NCBI GenBank assembly: GCA_026874595.1
Contig: CM049317.1
Coordinates: forward strand, 33,502,901 to 33,566,900
DNA from: Sipunculus nudus
Lineage: Eukaryota > Annelida > Sipuncula > Golfingiida > Sipunculidae
Length of the DNA: 64,000 nt
Direction: 5' to 3'
The position numbers and the translations under genes were made by a program. A model generated the notes under the pieces. That model was not told the origin of the DNA and ran no database searches. It saw only the letters and a list, made by a program, of their open reading frames with translations. Below are positions 1 through 14,100 of this stretch, piece by piece (position 1 is the stretch's first letter; every line of letters starts with the position of its first letter).

Positions 1-796
1 CCTGTTTCCCAATCCTAATTGATACATTCAATAAAAATACTGTTTCAAGAAACATTATGGAGAAAACCAAACTTGAGACAACAGATGAAGAGTACCCTAG
101 CTTCTGTGGCATGTATGTACATTTGAATGTGATGACATTTTTTATTCCACTGCATTGGACATCTTGAGGGTGGAAAAAGAAGTGGTTAACTTTACAATAC
201 CGGTATTAGAAGGATGCACGGCATATGTTCCTCAGGCAAGTCCATAACTGATAATACCATGTCCTTGTCCCTGTACTCTCTTCTGGTTACTGATACGCTA
301 AGGCCCCATATATGAAGTAACTTTGAGCAAAGGAAGACCATGCAAATATTTAAAAAATACTAAAAAAGATGTAGCTTATCTTATTTAAAAATACTATTTT
401 CTTTCATGAATATGGATTGTAACCACAAGGAATCAAGAAGCTATGTGTTACCGTCAATGCTGCTGCACCTCATAACTAAATCATACTGGTCTTCTCTAGC
501 ATTCCCCTGCAGTGATCTGACATTCTGGCAACATTAGAATCTGAAATGGGAGAGACAACTAAGTAATCAAGTAAAGATTATAACTCAAATTATATTAAAA
601 GTCAGAGAAACTACTTTCAACAATTTGATTATTATTTTATTGTTTTGATTATAATAATAATTCATTCTGAAGCTTCATTAGAGGTGAAAAAAGGTAACAT
701 TTTATATTTATGTTTATATATGGTTATAGATATAAAGTTGCGGATCCAGTTATTCAAAATCAGGGGGTGAGGGGGCGTTTTGTTTAATATATACAC
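1..796. other. AT-rich, no gene seen
   Basis: No coding frame, RNA gene or element ends seen. Confidence 0.7.
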
Positions 797-835
<39 letters not shown>

Positions 836-837
836 TG

Positions 838-870
<33 letters not shown>

Positions 871-900
871 ATATGTAAAAGTATATGTATATATATATAT
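797..900. repeat. (TA)n microsatellite
   Basis: Interrupted TA tract in two blocks. A GCGGATCC..GGGGGTGAGGGGG fragment of an abundant repeat precedes it at 740-780. Confidence 0.95.
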
Positions 901-2183
901 TTTCAGGCTATCAAAATTATAAATATTTGTTTTTATTAAAGGTCTGATTCTGCACTTAGGCAACCATTAAAAAACGAGAAGCTTATTCCCAATCATGGAC
1001 AGGATTATACAAACTGAAGCATACTATTATAAGATGAAAACACTATATTACAGGTATATTTAAAAAGATTTGTTTGCATTACAGCCCTGTAGCTAGATGT
1101 TATGATACTGGCAAAGAGCAGACTCTTCACTGAATTCAACCAAACTTGACTGAAAATTGACTAAAATTAACTAAAACTGACTGAAATTGACCGAAAGTGA
1201 TCATTGACCTTAATTTCATCAAATGCACTGTTGCATATTTTATCACTACTAATTTTGATTTGTTCTGACGAATATTGATACGTACAAGTATCAATATTCT
1301 TCAAAAGACCAATTTATGAGAGCATAAAATTCAGGCGAGAAACTGAAAGGGTAGGGGTTTTAGATTTTCTTTCACAGAGACTATTTTAAAAATTCAATCA
1401 TTTTTATTCTTATGTTTCTTCAGACAGATAATGTCAATTTTATTTTAAATTTAATATTGTAAAATAAATTATAAGTGTTTGTGGAGTCTATAAATGTGTT
1501 CAGATAATGGCTAAATGTCCAATGTATAGATTATTTGCATTTGACAGGTTTCTCTCAAATTAATATGTGTGTGTGTGTGTGTGTGAAGAGAAGTCAGCAT
1601 GAAATGAAAATCATAAATCAAAAGGAATATTATCATTTTTAACAAATGGTATGTCAGTGTGCACAAAATATATTTAAAATAAATGGCCATGCAGTACATG
1701 TTGCAAACTGCATGTTACACTGTTGGATTTCATAACCAAACTAATATGTTGGAGAGGAATTATTAAATATAATGAGTCTAATGGTACATTTGGTTATTTA
1801 GCAGAAAGACAGTTAGTATTAAGTTAAGAGTCCTTTTTTATTTAAAAAAATAAATAAATATTGAAGTATTATAGTAATATATCATAAGTTGACAGCATAT
1901 TGCTGTTCAGATGAAATGCCTGGCATATGTAAAAGCAGGTGTAACAGACTGCTTAAAACACATGAGCAGCAGTACATGACTTGGGGTGGTTTCTATGTTT
2001 ATCCTGACCTGAGCAGGGAATCATGATTATCACCAGATATATCTTAGTTCTATAAATGCTAAAAAATAGAAAAAAGAAATGTTTATTTTGCATTTTCTAA
2101 AATTTTACAAAATGCACTGAGTGCTGTGACCAATGGGTCCCTTGTTTTTAATGTATTTTTCAGGGTTTGCAGGTTTTACACAC
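901..2183. other. Intergenic, no gene seen
   Basis: It holds a decayed TGACTAAAAT-type repeat (1145-1200), related in inverse orientation to 4085-4130, and a short (GT)n at 1566-1585. Nothing else is supported. Confidence 0.65.
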
Positions 2184-2557
2184 TACTTAGGGTTGGCACA
2201 ATCTTCCTGGAGGGAAGGGAAGGGATAGAAAGAAATATTTTCTTTCGGAAGGGAAGAAATACTTTCTTCCCACAATTTCTTCCCAGGGAAGAAATAAGAT
2301 TCAAAACATACCTGTATTTCACGTTGTTCAAATGTCATTTTGGCTTGTTATATCAGTGCAAATCAGAATGATTGATTTCACACCCTTTGGTAAATAAAGG
2401 ACATGCAAACAAACCATGTGGATGTGACTGGTGTGTTATTTTATTATGGGGCTGGATGATGTAGTCTTCAGCTGAGTAATCAAGATGAATTCAACTTGAG
2501 TCCACTCAGTCCATTGGTGTTGTTGTTGCTGAAGGCTTGTCTTGAGCTGTGTGATTA

Positions 2558-2800
2558 GGATGAACTCAAAATGAGTACATACCCTTCAGGGGTGGAGGTC
2601 GGCTTGTACAGTTGAGCTGGTTTTTAGTTAAGTAATAAGGATGAACTCAACTTTAGTTCATAACCTTCAGGGGTGGAGGTTGGCTTGTACAGTTGAGCTG
2701 GTTTTTAGTTAAGTAATTTGGATGAACTCAACATTAGTTTATACCCTTCAGGGATGGAGGTCGGCTTGTACAGTTGAGCTGGTCTTTAGCTTAGTAACTG
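2558..2800. repeat. 80-bp tandem repeat, three copies
   Basis: GATGAACTCAA starts near 2560, 2640 and 2721. Each copy contains GGCTTGTACAGTTGAGCTGG. A weaker fourth copy may precede it from about 2470. It lies inside the hAT-like element. Confidence 0.85.
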
Positions 2801-2877
2801 GCAGTCCAGCCATGTCTTCTGGTAGCTCACCTACTCCATCCAACTTATCAAGGTCATCAACTCGACACAGGCCTACC

Positions 2878-3190
2878 AGCTTCTGTGGCTCAGGGGTAGA
2901 GTTCAGGACTCTAAGCCAGGAGATCATGAGTTTGAATCTAAGCCAGGCGGTGAGATTTTATCACGGTTGGCTCCCACCCAGGGTTAGCGCTGTGAAAGCT
3001 AAATGGGGAGTCTTTGCCTAACAGTCATGTTTCACTGAAGAATGAGTGCACCTTTCGGGGGTTCCTCGGTGTTGTGACCAAGCAATGGGGATGACAAACA
3101 CCAAGGACCCGCAGGAGTGTTACACCGAGCCCTGTTGACACCAGGATAACTGGGTATAAGCCCCTGTCATGTAGTCCAGAATAGAACTCT
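2878..3190 (+). mobile_element. tRNA-derived SINE-like segment
   Basis: A-box-like TGGCTCAGGGG (2886-2896) and degenerate B-box AGTTTGAATCT (2929-2939) are ~33 bp apart, as in a tRNA-derived SINE head. The body following it is without coding potential. It is too decayed for a real tRNA. Confidence 0.45.
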
Positions 3191-3907
3191 GCAGATGTAC
3201 TTAGTAATAGTTAAGCAAGCATAAGGTTACCTCCACCAAATAAAAAATGTAAAAAAATCTCCACTGGACAGCAGCAGCGAGTTATAGATTTGTTGGCAAA
3301 GCGTAACCATGAGTACATCACAGCTGCCATACAGCCTTCAGACATAGTCTGCACCATATCCAGCTTTCTACTTCTCAGCTATGTCTTTGCCTGCTGTATC
3401 CTGGTAAATGGGAATAAAGAATGGGAGCCCTACTCTACCTGCAGGGTTTGCGGAGTTAGTATTGAACCTCCACACAGCATATGCATCCTCCGTATCCATA
3501 AAATGGGCTGTCTCAACCATGGGTGTGGTTCAGTCAAAACTTCGAAAAGGTTCATTGTGGAACATACAAACAAGCTTGTATCTACTTACAGGATGCTGCG
3601 TAGAAACCATGTTTTGGACTATTGGATTCACTGTGTTCTATGAAATATAAGTCTAAACTATCTGAGTGTGTAAATATTGAACAACAATGTGTGCTTAATG
3701 AACAACTGATATATATTATTCAGTGGTTCTCTGTACATATGCTTATTTACTATGTTATATATTATTAATAAAAGGTTGTGGGGACCTGTGGGAAAAAGAG
3801 TTTCTTCCCTGACTTTTTTTTTCTTCCCAGAAATTTCCTTTTCTTCCCTGAGAAGGGGAAAATACCTATCTTCCCAACAGGTTTGCCAACCCTGTACTTA
3901 GTACAAC

Positions 3908-3930
3908 GGTAAAAACCTGGGTTTAACCCA
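3908..3930. repeat. Short palindrome
   Basis: AACCTGGGTT and AACCCAGGTT form near-perfect 10-bp arms, just outside the hAT-like element. Confidence 0.5.
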
Positions 3931-5829
3931 GGTTGGGGAAAAATAAGTTTTACCGGGGTTTTACCAAAGTTTTCATAAAAAATTTCATCAAAGTTTAAAT
4001 AAAATGCTCTTATTTTTTCATACTCGATGAAAATTGACACAGGTAACATGTAAACAGGTAAACAACCAATTCATTTAATGTTTTTATCATGGTCAATTTC
4101 GGTCAATTTTACTCCATTTCAGTGAATAGTCTGTCCCAGCCAAGGACAGACTATTCTGTTCTACCTAGCCCTAGCACCTGTGCTCTCTTACTACGCTAAG
4201 CTGTGCAAGAGCCCTAGAAGATGATTTGAGGAAACTGGTGACATTCCACATGACAATTAAATTCTGATATTTCGTCTAAAATGTCATATTCGTTAGGAAA
4301 TAAAGATATTCTAATCAAATACGCATATAACATACCACTTAGACAGTGTTTGTCCACTTCAAATGTTGATTAGAAGAATATGTTTTATCCTATATAAACG
4401 GTGATACACAAGGAAGGATGTGTGCTCTGGGTTTTCCCCCAGCCACAGCTGGCCGGCAGCCGCCTGTGTAACCAGTGGTAACGGGCCGTGTTGGCCCAAC
4501 GAGCAAAGGTCAGGCAGTTCATTGTTTCAGATTCTGAGACAGTTTCAAGCGCAAGGGTTGCAAAGTTTTAAAAGTGAGTCTTGTTTACATACTAAAACAT
4601 AATATTTATCTGAATTTCTTGGTCATTCGAATAAAGTACTATATCTCCCTCAGATTACTTACAGTTTCCTTGTCATAAACGCAATATTTGATTTTACATG
4701 ATTTTTTTCCGACAAGGGTTTGAAGTTCTCCAGTTTACTCTGAAGCTTTTTATGCGGTATCCAGAGTCCTGGATACCGCCCCATTTAATGCAGTTATGTT
4801 CTACCCTGCACTTCTAGGGATATGGTCTTTGACTATGTCCGGGTTGGCTGTAATTGCCCTAAACCTTTGTGGTGGAATCAACAACTAGGATTCTCCTTTC
4901 ATGCGTAATTGTTTATGCAGACAGCTTGCAGCGCGAATTGGAATATTGTGTCTTTGGACGAGGCAATCTAAACCAAAGACATACATTCATAAAACTTGAC
5001 CTGAGCGATAATAAAAGATCGAAGAAACTTTCTTATCATATGGTCATTATTACTCAATTTGAAGGGAATATTTTTATGGGTTTTCGCATACCTAAGAAAA
5101 CAGTGATGTGCCTGAAGACATTAGCTGGTTACATTGGCCTAGATGGGCCTATTGTCATACTATATACTTACCGAAGCAGCTAACGACCACGTCCTGCCTG
5201 CCCGCAGATTCATATTTCCCGCCAGCACAAAGTAAATGCCGAAATCGTAACCTCCTATCATATCCAAATATTTTCTTTTAAACTTGGACGATAGGTGCTT
5301 TGAAACTTTTTACCCGCCAAATTCACAAGTTTGTTACGCCTGTAGACATGGGTAGGAAAATATATATGAAAAAGTGTCAGGTTCATTTTATTTATCGTCT
5401 ATTTATAAGCCACCTTCCCCAGATGGAACCACTCTCCACATCATGAATAATGACTTAGAATGGCACACACACACACATCTCGTTGTCCATGCAATCACAT
5501 AAATTATAGCAACAGGTTATAAGTAAAAAGCCATATGTATTGTATTTAATAAAGTCCCCCCCCCCTTATAAATAGGCCTATGTCTGATCTATATGAACTT
5601 TTTTTTTATAAGAGCAAAATATGGATGTCATATAAAAGCGGAAATGTGCAATATACGAAACAATAAAAAAAAATTATCTTCATTTTGAGAGGAGGCTAGT
5701 GACACATAGGCCTTCATCAAACATTGGTTATGTATTACATCCATTGGGGAATTTTTTTTTTAAATTGCATGTAAAATTATAAAAAAATAGGAATTTTTAC
5801 ATATAACATGCATATTACAAAAATCATCC
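3931..5829. other. Intergenic, no supported gene
   Basis: A 104-codon plus-strand frame at 4869-5183 is open but shows no motif, no splice context and no repeat partner. A poly-C run is near 5560. Otherwise AT-rich. Confidence 0.6.
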
Positions 5830-8800
5830 ATACAGACTCAACATTGGCTGTATAAATTTGGAGTTTTGGGCTAAATTCTGTGTTATTACACTGATTGGTC
5901 TGAAATGTTTCGGCTGAAGTAAACCCTTGGGGAAATTACATACAAAAATTGGGAGAGGTGGCTGAGTTTGTGTGCCAATAAGGTGCAAAAAATGGATTTT
6001 TAGCATTTGACAGGGCTTTTGTGCCCATGATCAGGTTAAAATTCAGCTAGGGTGTTCAAAATGCAGGATTTTACTGATACTTTGGTGAACATACATGGTT
6101 GCAATTTGCATATGGCTCCTGTTAATACCTACCATTTTGAGGTATCCTTTAAAGTGTTTTCATCTGTACTGACTCAACTTGGCTTTAATACATGTGGTGT
6201 CTTGAGCTAAATTCTGTGTTATTTGGCTGATTAGTCTGAAATGTTTTGGGCTGCAGATGACCCCTTGAAGAAATATGTATACAAAAATTGGGACACCTGG
6301 CTGTGTTTTTGTACCAATGAGGAGCAAAAATGGATTTTTAGCACTTTACATGACTTTTTGTGCATATGATCAGGTTAAAATTCAGCTAGGGTGTTCAAAA
6401 TGCAGGATTTTACTGATACTTTGGTGAAAATACATGGTTGCAATTTGCATATGGCTCCTGTGAATACCTACCATTTTGAGGTATCCTTTAAAGTGTTTTC
6501 ATCTGTACCGACTCAACTTGGCTTTAATACATGTGGTGTCTTGAGCTAAATTCTGTGTTATTTGGCTGATTAGTCTGAAAAGTTTTGGGCTGCAGATGAC
6601 CCCTTGGAGAAATATGTATACAAAAATTGGGAGACCTGGCTGTGTTTTTGTACCAATGAGGAGCAAAAAATGGATTTTTAGCACTTTACATGGCTTTTTG
6701 TGCATATGATCAGGTTAAAATTCAGCTAGGGTGTTCAAAATGCAGGATTTTACTGATACTTTGGTGAACATGCATGGTTGCAATTTGCATATGGCTCCTG
6801 TTAATACCTACCATTTTGAGGTATCCTTTAAAGTGTTTTCATCTGTACCGACTCAACTTGGCTTTAATACATGTGGTGTCTTGAGCTAAATTCTGTGTTA
6901 TTTGGCTGATTAGTCTGAAAAGTTTTGGGCTGCAGATGACCCCTTGGAGAAATATGTATACAAAAATTGGGACACCTGGCTGTGTTTTTGTACCAATGAG
7001 GAGCAAAAATGGATTTTTAGCACTTTACAAGGCTTTTTGTGCATATGATCAGGTTAAAATTCAGCTAGGGTGTTCAAAATGCAGGATTTTACTGATACTT
7101 TGGTGAACATACATGGTTGCAATTTGCATATGGCTTCTGTTAATACCTACCATTTTGGGGTATCCTTTAAAGTGTTTTCATCTGTACTGATCTCCTTGGC
7201 TTTAATACATGTGGTGTCTTGAGCTTGAATCTGTGTCATTTGGCTGATTAGTCTAAAAAGTTTTGGGCTGCAGATGACCCCTTGGAGGAATATGTATACA
7301 AAAATTGGGACACCTGGCTGTGTTTTTGTACCAATGAGCAGCAAAAATGGATTTTTAGCACTTTCAAGGCTTTTTGTGCATATGATCAGGTTAAAATTCA
7401 GCTAGGGTGTTCAAAATGCAGGATTTTACTGATACTTTGGTGAACATACATGGTTGCAATTTGCATATGGCTTCTGTTAATACCTACCATTTTGGGGTAT
7501 CCTTTAAAGTGTTTTAATCTGTACCGACTCAACTTGGCTTTAATACATGTGGTGTCTTGAGCTAAATTCTGTGTTATTTGGCTGATTAGTCTGAAAAGTT
7601 TTGGGCTGCAGATGACCCCTTGGAGAAATATGTATACAAAAATTGGGACACCTGGCTGTGTTTTTGTACCAATGAGGAGCAAAAATGGATTTTTAGCACT
7701 TTACATGACTTTTTGTGCATATGATCAGGTTAAAATTCAGCTAGGGTGTTCAAAATGCAGGATTTTACTGATACTTTGGTGAACATACATGGTTGCAATT
7801 TGCATATGGCTCCTGTGAATACCTACCATTTTGAGGTATCCTTTAAAGTGTTTTCATCTGTACCGACTCAACTTGGCTTTAATACATGTGGTGTCTTGAG
7901 CTAAATTCTGTGTTATTTGGCTGATTAGTCTGAAAAGTTTTGGGCTGCAGATGACCCCTTGGAGAAATATGTATACAAAAATTGGGACACCTGGCTGTGT
8001 TTTTGTACCAATGAGGAGCAAAAATGGATTTTTAGCACTTTACAAGGCTTTTTGTGCATATGATCAGGTTAAAATTCAGCTAGGGTGTTCAAAATGCAGG
8101 ATTTTACTGATACTTTGGTGAACATACATGGTTGCAATTTGCATATGGCTTCTGTTAATACCTACCATTTTGGGGTATCCTTTAAAGTGTTTTCATCTGT
8201 ACTGATCTCCTTGGCTTTAATACATGTGGTGTCTTGAGCTTGAATCTGTGTCATTTGGCTGATTAGTCTAAAAAGTTTTGGGCTGCAGATGACCCCTTGG
8301 AGGAATATGTATACAAAAATTGGGACACCTGGCTGTGTTTTTGTACCAATGAGAAGCAAAAATGGATTTTTAGCACTTTCAAGGCTTTTTGTGCATATGA
8401 TCAGGTTAAAATTCAGCTAGGGTGTTCAAAATGCAGGATTTTACTGATACTTTGGTGAACATACATGGTTTCAATTTGCATATGGCTCCTGTTAATACCT
8501 ACCATTTTGAGGTATTCTTTAAAGTGTTTTCATCTGTACCGACTCAACTTGGCTTTAATACATGTGGTGTCTTGAGCTAAATTCTGTGTTATTTGGCTGA
8601 TTAGTCTGAAAAGTTTTGGGCTGCAGATGACCCCTTGGAGAAATATGTATACAAAAATTGGGAGAGCTGGCTGTGTTTTTGTACCAATGAGGAGCAAAAA
8701 ATGGATTTTTAGCTCTTTACATGGCTTTTTGTGCATATGATCAGGTTAAAATTCAGCTAGGGTGTTCAAAATGCAGGATTTTACTGATACAAGGATGAAC

Positions 8801-11040
8801 ATAAATGGTTGCAATTTGCATATGGCTCCTGTTAATACCTACCATTTTGAGGTATCCTTTAAAGTGTTTTCATCTGTACCGACCTAACTTGGCTTTAATA
8901 CATGTGGTGTCTTGAGCTAAATTCTGTGTTATTTGGCTGATTAGTATGAAAAGTTTTGGGCTGCAGATGACCCCTTGGAGAAATATGTATACAAAAATTG
9001 GGACACCTGGCTGTGTTTTTGTACCAATGAGGAGCAAAAATGGATTTTTAGCACTTTACAAGGCTTTTTGTGCATATGATCAGGTTAAAATTCAGCTAGG
9101 GTGTTCAAAATGCAGGATTTTACTGATACTTTGGTGAACATACATGGTTGCAATTTGCATATGGCCTCTGTTAATACCTACCATATTTGTGTATCCTTTA
9201 AAGTGTTTTCATCTGTACTGACTCACCTTGGCTTTAATACATGTGGTGTCTTGAGCTTAAATCTGTGTCATTTGGCTGATTAGTCTGAAAAGTTTTGGGC
9301 TGCAGATGGCCCCTTGGAGGAATATGTATATAAAAATTGGGACACCTGGCTGTGTTTTTGTACCAATGAGGAGCAAAAATGGATTTTTAGCACTTTACAA
9401 GGCTTTTTGTGCATATGATCAGGTTAAAATTCAGCTAGGGTGTTCAAAATGCAGGATTTTACTGATACTTTGGTGAACATACATGGTTGCAATTTGCATA
9501 TGGCTCCTATTAATACCTACCATTTGGAGTATCCTTTAAAGTGTTTTCATCTGTACTGACTCACCCTGGCTTTAATACATGTGGTGTCTTGAGCTTAAAT
9601 CTGTGTTATTTGGCTGATTAGTCTGAAAAGTTTTGGGCTGCAGATGACCCCTTGGAGGAATATGTATACAAAAATTGGGACACCTGGCTGTGTTTTTGTA
9701 CCAATGAGGAGCAAAAAATAGATTTTTAGCACTTTACATGGCTTTTTGTGCATATGATCAGGTTAAAATTCAGCTAGGGTGTTCAAAATGCAGGATTTTA
9801 CTGATACTTTGGTGAACATACATGGTTGCAATTTGCATATGGCTCCTGTTAATACCTACCATTTTGAGGTATCCTTTAAAGTGTTTTCATCCGTACCAAT
9901 TCAAATTGGCTTTAATACATGTGGTGTCTTGAGCTAGATTCTGTGTTATTTGGCTGATTAGTCTGAAATGTTTTGGGCTGCAGATGACCCCTTGGAGAAA
10001 TATGTATACAAAAATTGGGACACCTGGCTGTGTTTTTGTACCAATGAGGAGCAAAAATGGATTTTTAGCACTTAACATGACTTTTTGTGCATATGATCAG
10101 GTTAAAATTCAGCTAGGGTGTTCAAAATGCAGGATTTTACTGATACTTTGGTGAACATACATGGTTGCAATTTGCATATGGCTCCTGTTAATACCTACCA
10201 TTTTGAGGTATCCTTTAAAGTGTTTTCATCTGTACCGACTCAACTTGGTTTTAATACATGTGGTGTCTTGAGCTAAATTCTGTGTTATTTGGCTGATTAG
10301 TCTGAAAAGTTTTGGGCTGCAGATGACCCCTTGGAGAAATATGTATACAAAAATTGGGAGACCTGGCTGTGTTTTTGTACCAATGAGGAGCAAAAAATAG
10401 ATTTTTAGCACTTTACATGGCTTTTTGTGCATATGATCAGGTTAAAATTCAGCTAGGGTGTTCAAAATGCAGGATTTTACTGATACTTTGGTGAACATAC
10501 ATGGTTGCAATTTGCATATGGCTCCTGTTAATACCTACCATTTTGAGGTATCCTTTAAAGTGTTTTCATCCGTACCGAATCAAATTGGCTGTAATACATG
10601 TGGTGTCTTGAGTTAAAATTCTGTGTTATTTGGCTGATTAGTCTGAAAAGTTTTGGGCTGCAGATGACCCCTTGGAGAAATATGTGTACAAAAATTGGGA
10701 GAGCTGGCTGTGTTTTTGTACCAATGAGGAGCAAAAAAAAATGATTTTTAGCACTTTACATGGCTTTTTGTGTATATGATCAGGTTAAAATTCAGCTAGG
10801 GTGTTGAAAATGCAGGATTTAACTTATCTTTTGGTGAACATATACAGGATTGCAGATTGCAGATGGTCGCTGTTAATACTTGCCATTAGGGGGTGTCTTT
10901 AAAAAAGGGATTTTTAGCATTTAACAGGGCTTTTTGTGCATATGATTAGGTTAAAATTCACCTAGGGTGTTGAACATGCAGAATAATACTGATATTTTGG
11001 TGATTATACATGGTTGCAATTTACATGTGGCTGCTGCTAA
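5830..11040. repeat. Satellite array 1, ~339 bp monomer, about 15 copies
   Basis: The anchor ATGCAGGATTTTACTGATAC recurs at 6061, 6400, 6740, 7079, 7416, 7755, 8094, 8431, 8771, 9110, 9449, 9788, 10127 and 10467, and as a decayed copy at 10810. Spacing is 337-340 bp. Edge copies (before 6000, after 10800) are more diverged, as expected from unequal exchange. The monomer at 7079-7416 recurs almost exactly at 8094, hinting at a three-monomer (1,015 bp) higher-order unit. Each monomer has a short hairpin, ATACCT-N9-AGGTAT. Small ORFs in it are by-products of the repeat, not genes. Confidence 0.95.
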
Positions 11041-11179
11041 TAAATCCTGCTGCTCACAAGTGGCTGTGATAAATGTATTTTGGATAACCTTTGATCTATA
11101 TACTTGTAATTACAATTGTGTAGCGTGCTTTTTAACAACATTCGCCGCTTTTCAATGTGTCTGATACATTGCGTTTATC

Positions 11180-14100
11180 TGCCGGAAAACCTCCGGAATA
11201 TATCCATATACACAACATGTTGAGTGCAACATACTGCAAATGTTTCAGTGACGTTGAACGTTATATTACTGGGTATGGGAGACAACAGATATTTCACGTC
11301 CTTTACACGTTTAATATATGTTGCATGCCGTATCATATAAAACCACATCGTGATTGGTGGCTAATTTGCAACGTTAAGGATACGTACATAAAAATCTGTA
11401 TTTTCATCAGCTTTACATTGTGCACCTGTGTATATAAAACCGTATATTAATGTTTGAAATAACGTTGAGTATATTTGTAATTTAAACATATTGAACCGAC
11501 GAATTTGCAATGTTTAAGATACGTTAATTTTTTACGTGCCAAAACAACGTCGCAAATGTAACCACACGCACATATGTATAACGTTATGTGTTACATATAG
11601 CAAACGTCTCTATAACATTTCCTAATATGTTATACTTTCCGACTTTTAGGACGTCCAATAAAACGTTCTCAGCATGTGTCAAATACGTTGTATACAGCGC
11701 AGTAGAAATCTGTATTTTCACCTGTTTTAGATTGTGCACCATAACGTATAGATAACAGTATATCTATATTTTAAATAACTTTGTGTATATTTGAAAATTA
11801 CATTCACAGACCCGACTAATTTGCAATGTTTAGGATACGTACATTTTACGTGCAAAACAACGTCGCAAATGTAACCATATGCACAACATGTGAAACGTTG
11901 TGTGTAACATTTTGCAGACGTCTCTTCGACATTGCCTAAAATGTTATACTTCCGGGTATTGCAGACGTTCACCATAACGTTCCCAACATGTTTCTTGACC
12001 GTTGTATACAGCGTCGTAAAAATCTGTATTTTCATCAGCTTTACATTGTGCACCGTATCGTATATAAAACCGTATATTAATGTTTGAAATAACGTTGTGT
12101 ATATTTGTAATTTAAACATATTGAACCGACTAATTTGCAACGTTTATGATACGTCCATTTTACATACCAAAATATCGCAAACGTAACTACATACACAACA
12201 TGTGAAACGTTATGTGTAACATTTTGCAAACGTCTCCATAACATTTCCTTGTATGTTATACTTTCCGACTTTTAGGACGTCCAATAAAACGTTCTCAGCA
12301 TGTGTCAAATACGTTGTATACAGCGCAGTAAAAAATCTGTATTTTCACCTGTTTTAGATTGTGCACCATAACGTATATATAACAGTATATCTATATTTTA
12401 AATAACTTTGTGTATATTTGAAAATTACATGCACAGACCCGACTAATTTGCAATGTTTAGGATACGTACATTTTACGTGCAAAACAACGTCGCAAATGTA
12501 CCCCTTATGCACAACATGTGAAACGTTATGTGTAACATTTTGCAGACGTCTCTTCGACATTGCCTAAAATGTTATACTTCCGGGTATTGCAGACGTTCAT
12601 CATAACGTTCCCAACATGTTTCTTGACCGTTGTATACAGCGTCGTAAAAACCTGTATTTTCAGCAGCTTTACATTGTGCACCGTATCGTATATAAAACCG
12701 TATATTAATGTTTGAAATAACGTTGTGTATATTTGTAATTAAACATATTGAACCGACTAATTTGCAATGTTTAAGATACGTTAATTTTACGTGCCAAAAC
12801 AACGTCGCAAATGTAACCACACGCACAAAATGTATAACGTTATGTGTTACATATAGCAAACGTCTCTATAACATTTCCTAATATGTTATACTTTCCGACT
12901 TTTAGGACGTCCAATAAAACGTTCTCAGCATGTGTCAAATACGTTTTATACAGCGCAGTAGAAATCTGTATTTTCACCTGTTTTAGATTGTGCACCATAA
13001 CGTATATATAACAGTATATCTATATTTTAAATAACTTTGTGTATATTTAAAAATTACATTCACATACCCGACTAATTTGCAATGTTTAGAATACGTACAT
13101 TTTACGTGCAAAACAACGTCGCAAATGTAACCATATGCACAACATGTGAAACGTGGTGTGTAACATATTGCAGACGTCTCTTCGACATTGCCTAAAATGT
13201 TATACTTCCGGGTATCGCAGACGTTCACCATAACGTTCCCAACATGTTTCCTGACCGTTGTATACAGCGTCGTAAAAATCCTTATTTTCATCAGCTTTAC
13301 ATTGTGCACCGTATCGTATATAAAACCGTATATTAATGTTTGAAATAACGTTGAGTATATTTGTAATTTAAACATATTGAACCGACTAATTTGCAATGTT
13401 TAGGATACGTTAATTTTACGCGCCAAAACAACGTCGCAAATGTAACCACACGCACAACATGTATAACGTTATGTGTTACATTTTGCAAACGTCTCTATAA
13501 CATTTCCTAATATGTTATACTTTCCGACTTTTAGGACGTCCAATAAAACGTTCTCAGCATGTGTCAAATACGTTGTATACAGCGCAGTAAAAATCTGTAT
13601 TTTCACCTGTTTTAGATTGTGCACCATAACGTATAGATAACAGTATATCTATATTTTAAATAACTTTGTGTATATTTGAAAATTACATTCACAGACCCGA
13701 CTAATTTGCAATGTTTAGGATACGTACATTTTACGTTCAAAACAACGTCGCAAATGTAACCATATGCACAACATGTGAAACGTTGTGTGTAACATTTTGC
13801 AGACGTCTCTTCGACATTGCCTAAAATGTTATACTTCCGGGTATTGCAGACGTTCACCATAACGTTCCCAACATGTTTCTTGACCGTTGTATACAGCGTC
13901 GTAAAAATCTGTATTTTCATCAGCTTTACATTGTCCACCGTATCGTATATAAAACCGTATATTAATGTTTGAAGTAATGTTGAGTATATTTGTAATTTAA
14001 ACATATTGATCCGACTAATTTGCAATGTTTAGGATACGTTAATTTTACGCGCCAAAACAACGTCGCAAATGTAACCACACGCACAACATGTATAACGTTA

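Larger units (their letters stand above)
2191..3894. mobile_element. hAT-like DNA transposon, ~1.7 kb, non-autonomous
   Basis: The ends are inverted: ...TACTTAG|GGTTGGCA at 2184-2198 and TGCCAACCCTG|TACTTAG at 3885-3901. They are flanked by a shared TACTTAG (8 bp if one mismatch is allowed), the duplication size of hAT elements. Both subterminal regions carry many GGGAAGAAA / TTCTTCCC motifs in opposite orientation, as in transposase-binding repeats. The interior holds an 80-bp tandem repeat and a SINE-like segment. I see no transposase; the 117-residue frame at 3290-3643 is not recognisable. Confidence 0.6.

Noticed and set aside
2878-2950. True tRNA gene
   Set aside because: Box A-like and box B-like strings are present but no acceptor or anticodon stem pairs properly; a SINE head is the better reading.
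3290-3643. 117-codon plus frame as a hAT transposase remnant
   Set aside because: No BED finger or dimerisation-domain pattern could be seen.
4869-5183. 104-codon plus frame as a gene
   Set aside because: No motif, no paralogue, no splice context; length is within chance for the region.
5824-10432. Repeated 60-94 codon frames such as MLLIGTKTQPGVPIFVY
   Set aside because: They are translations of the 339-bp satellite monomer with no start context or splice sites; they fail in diverged units.
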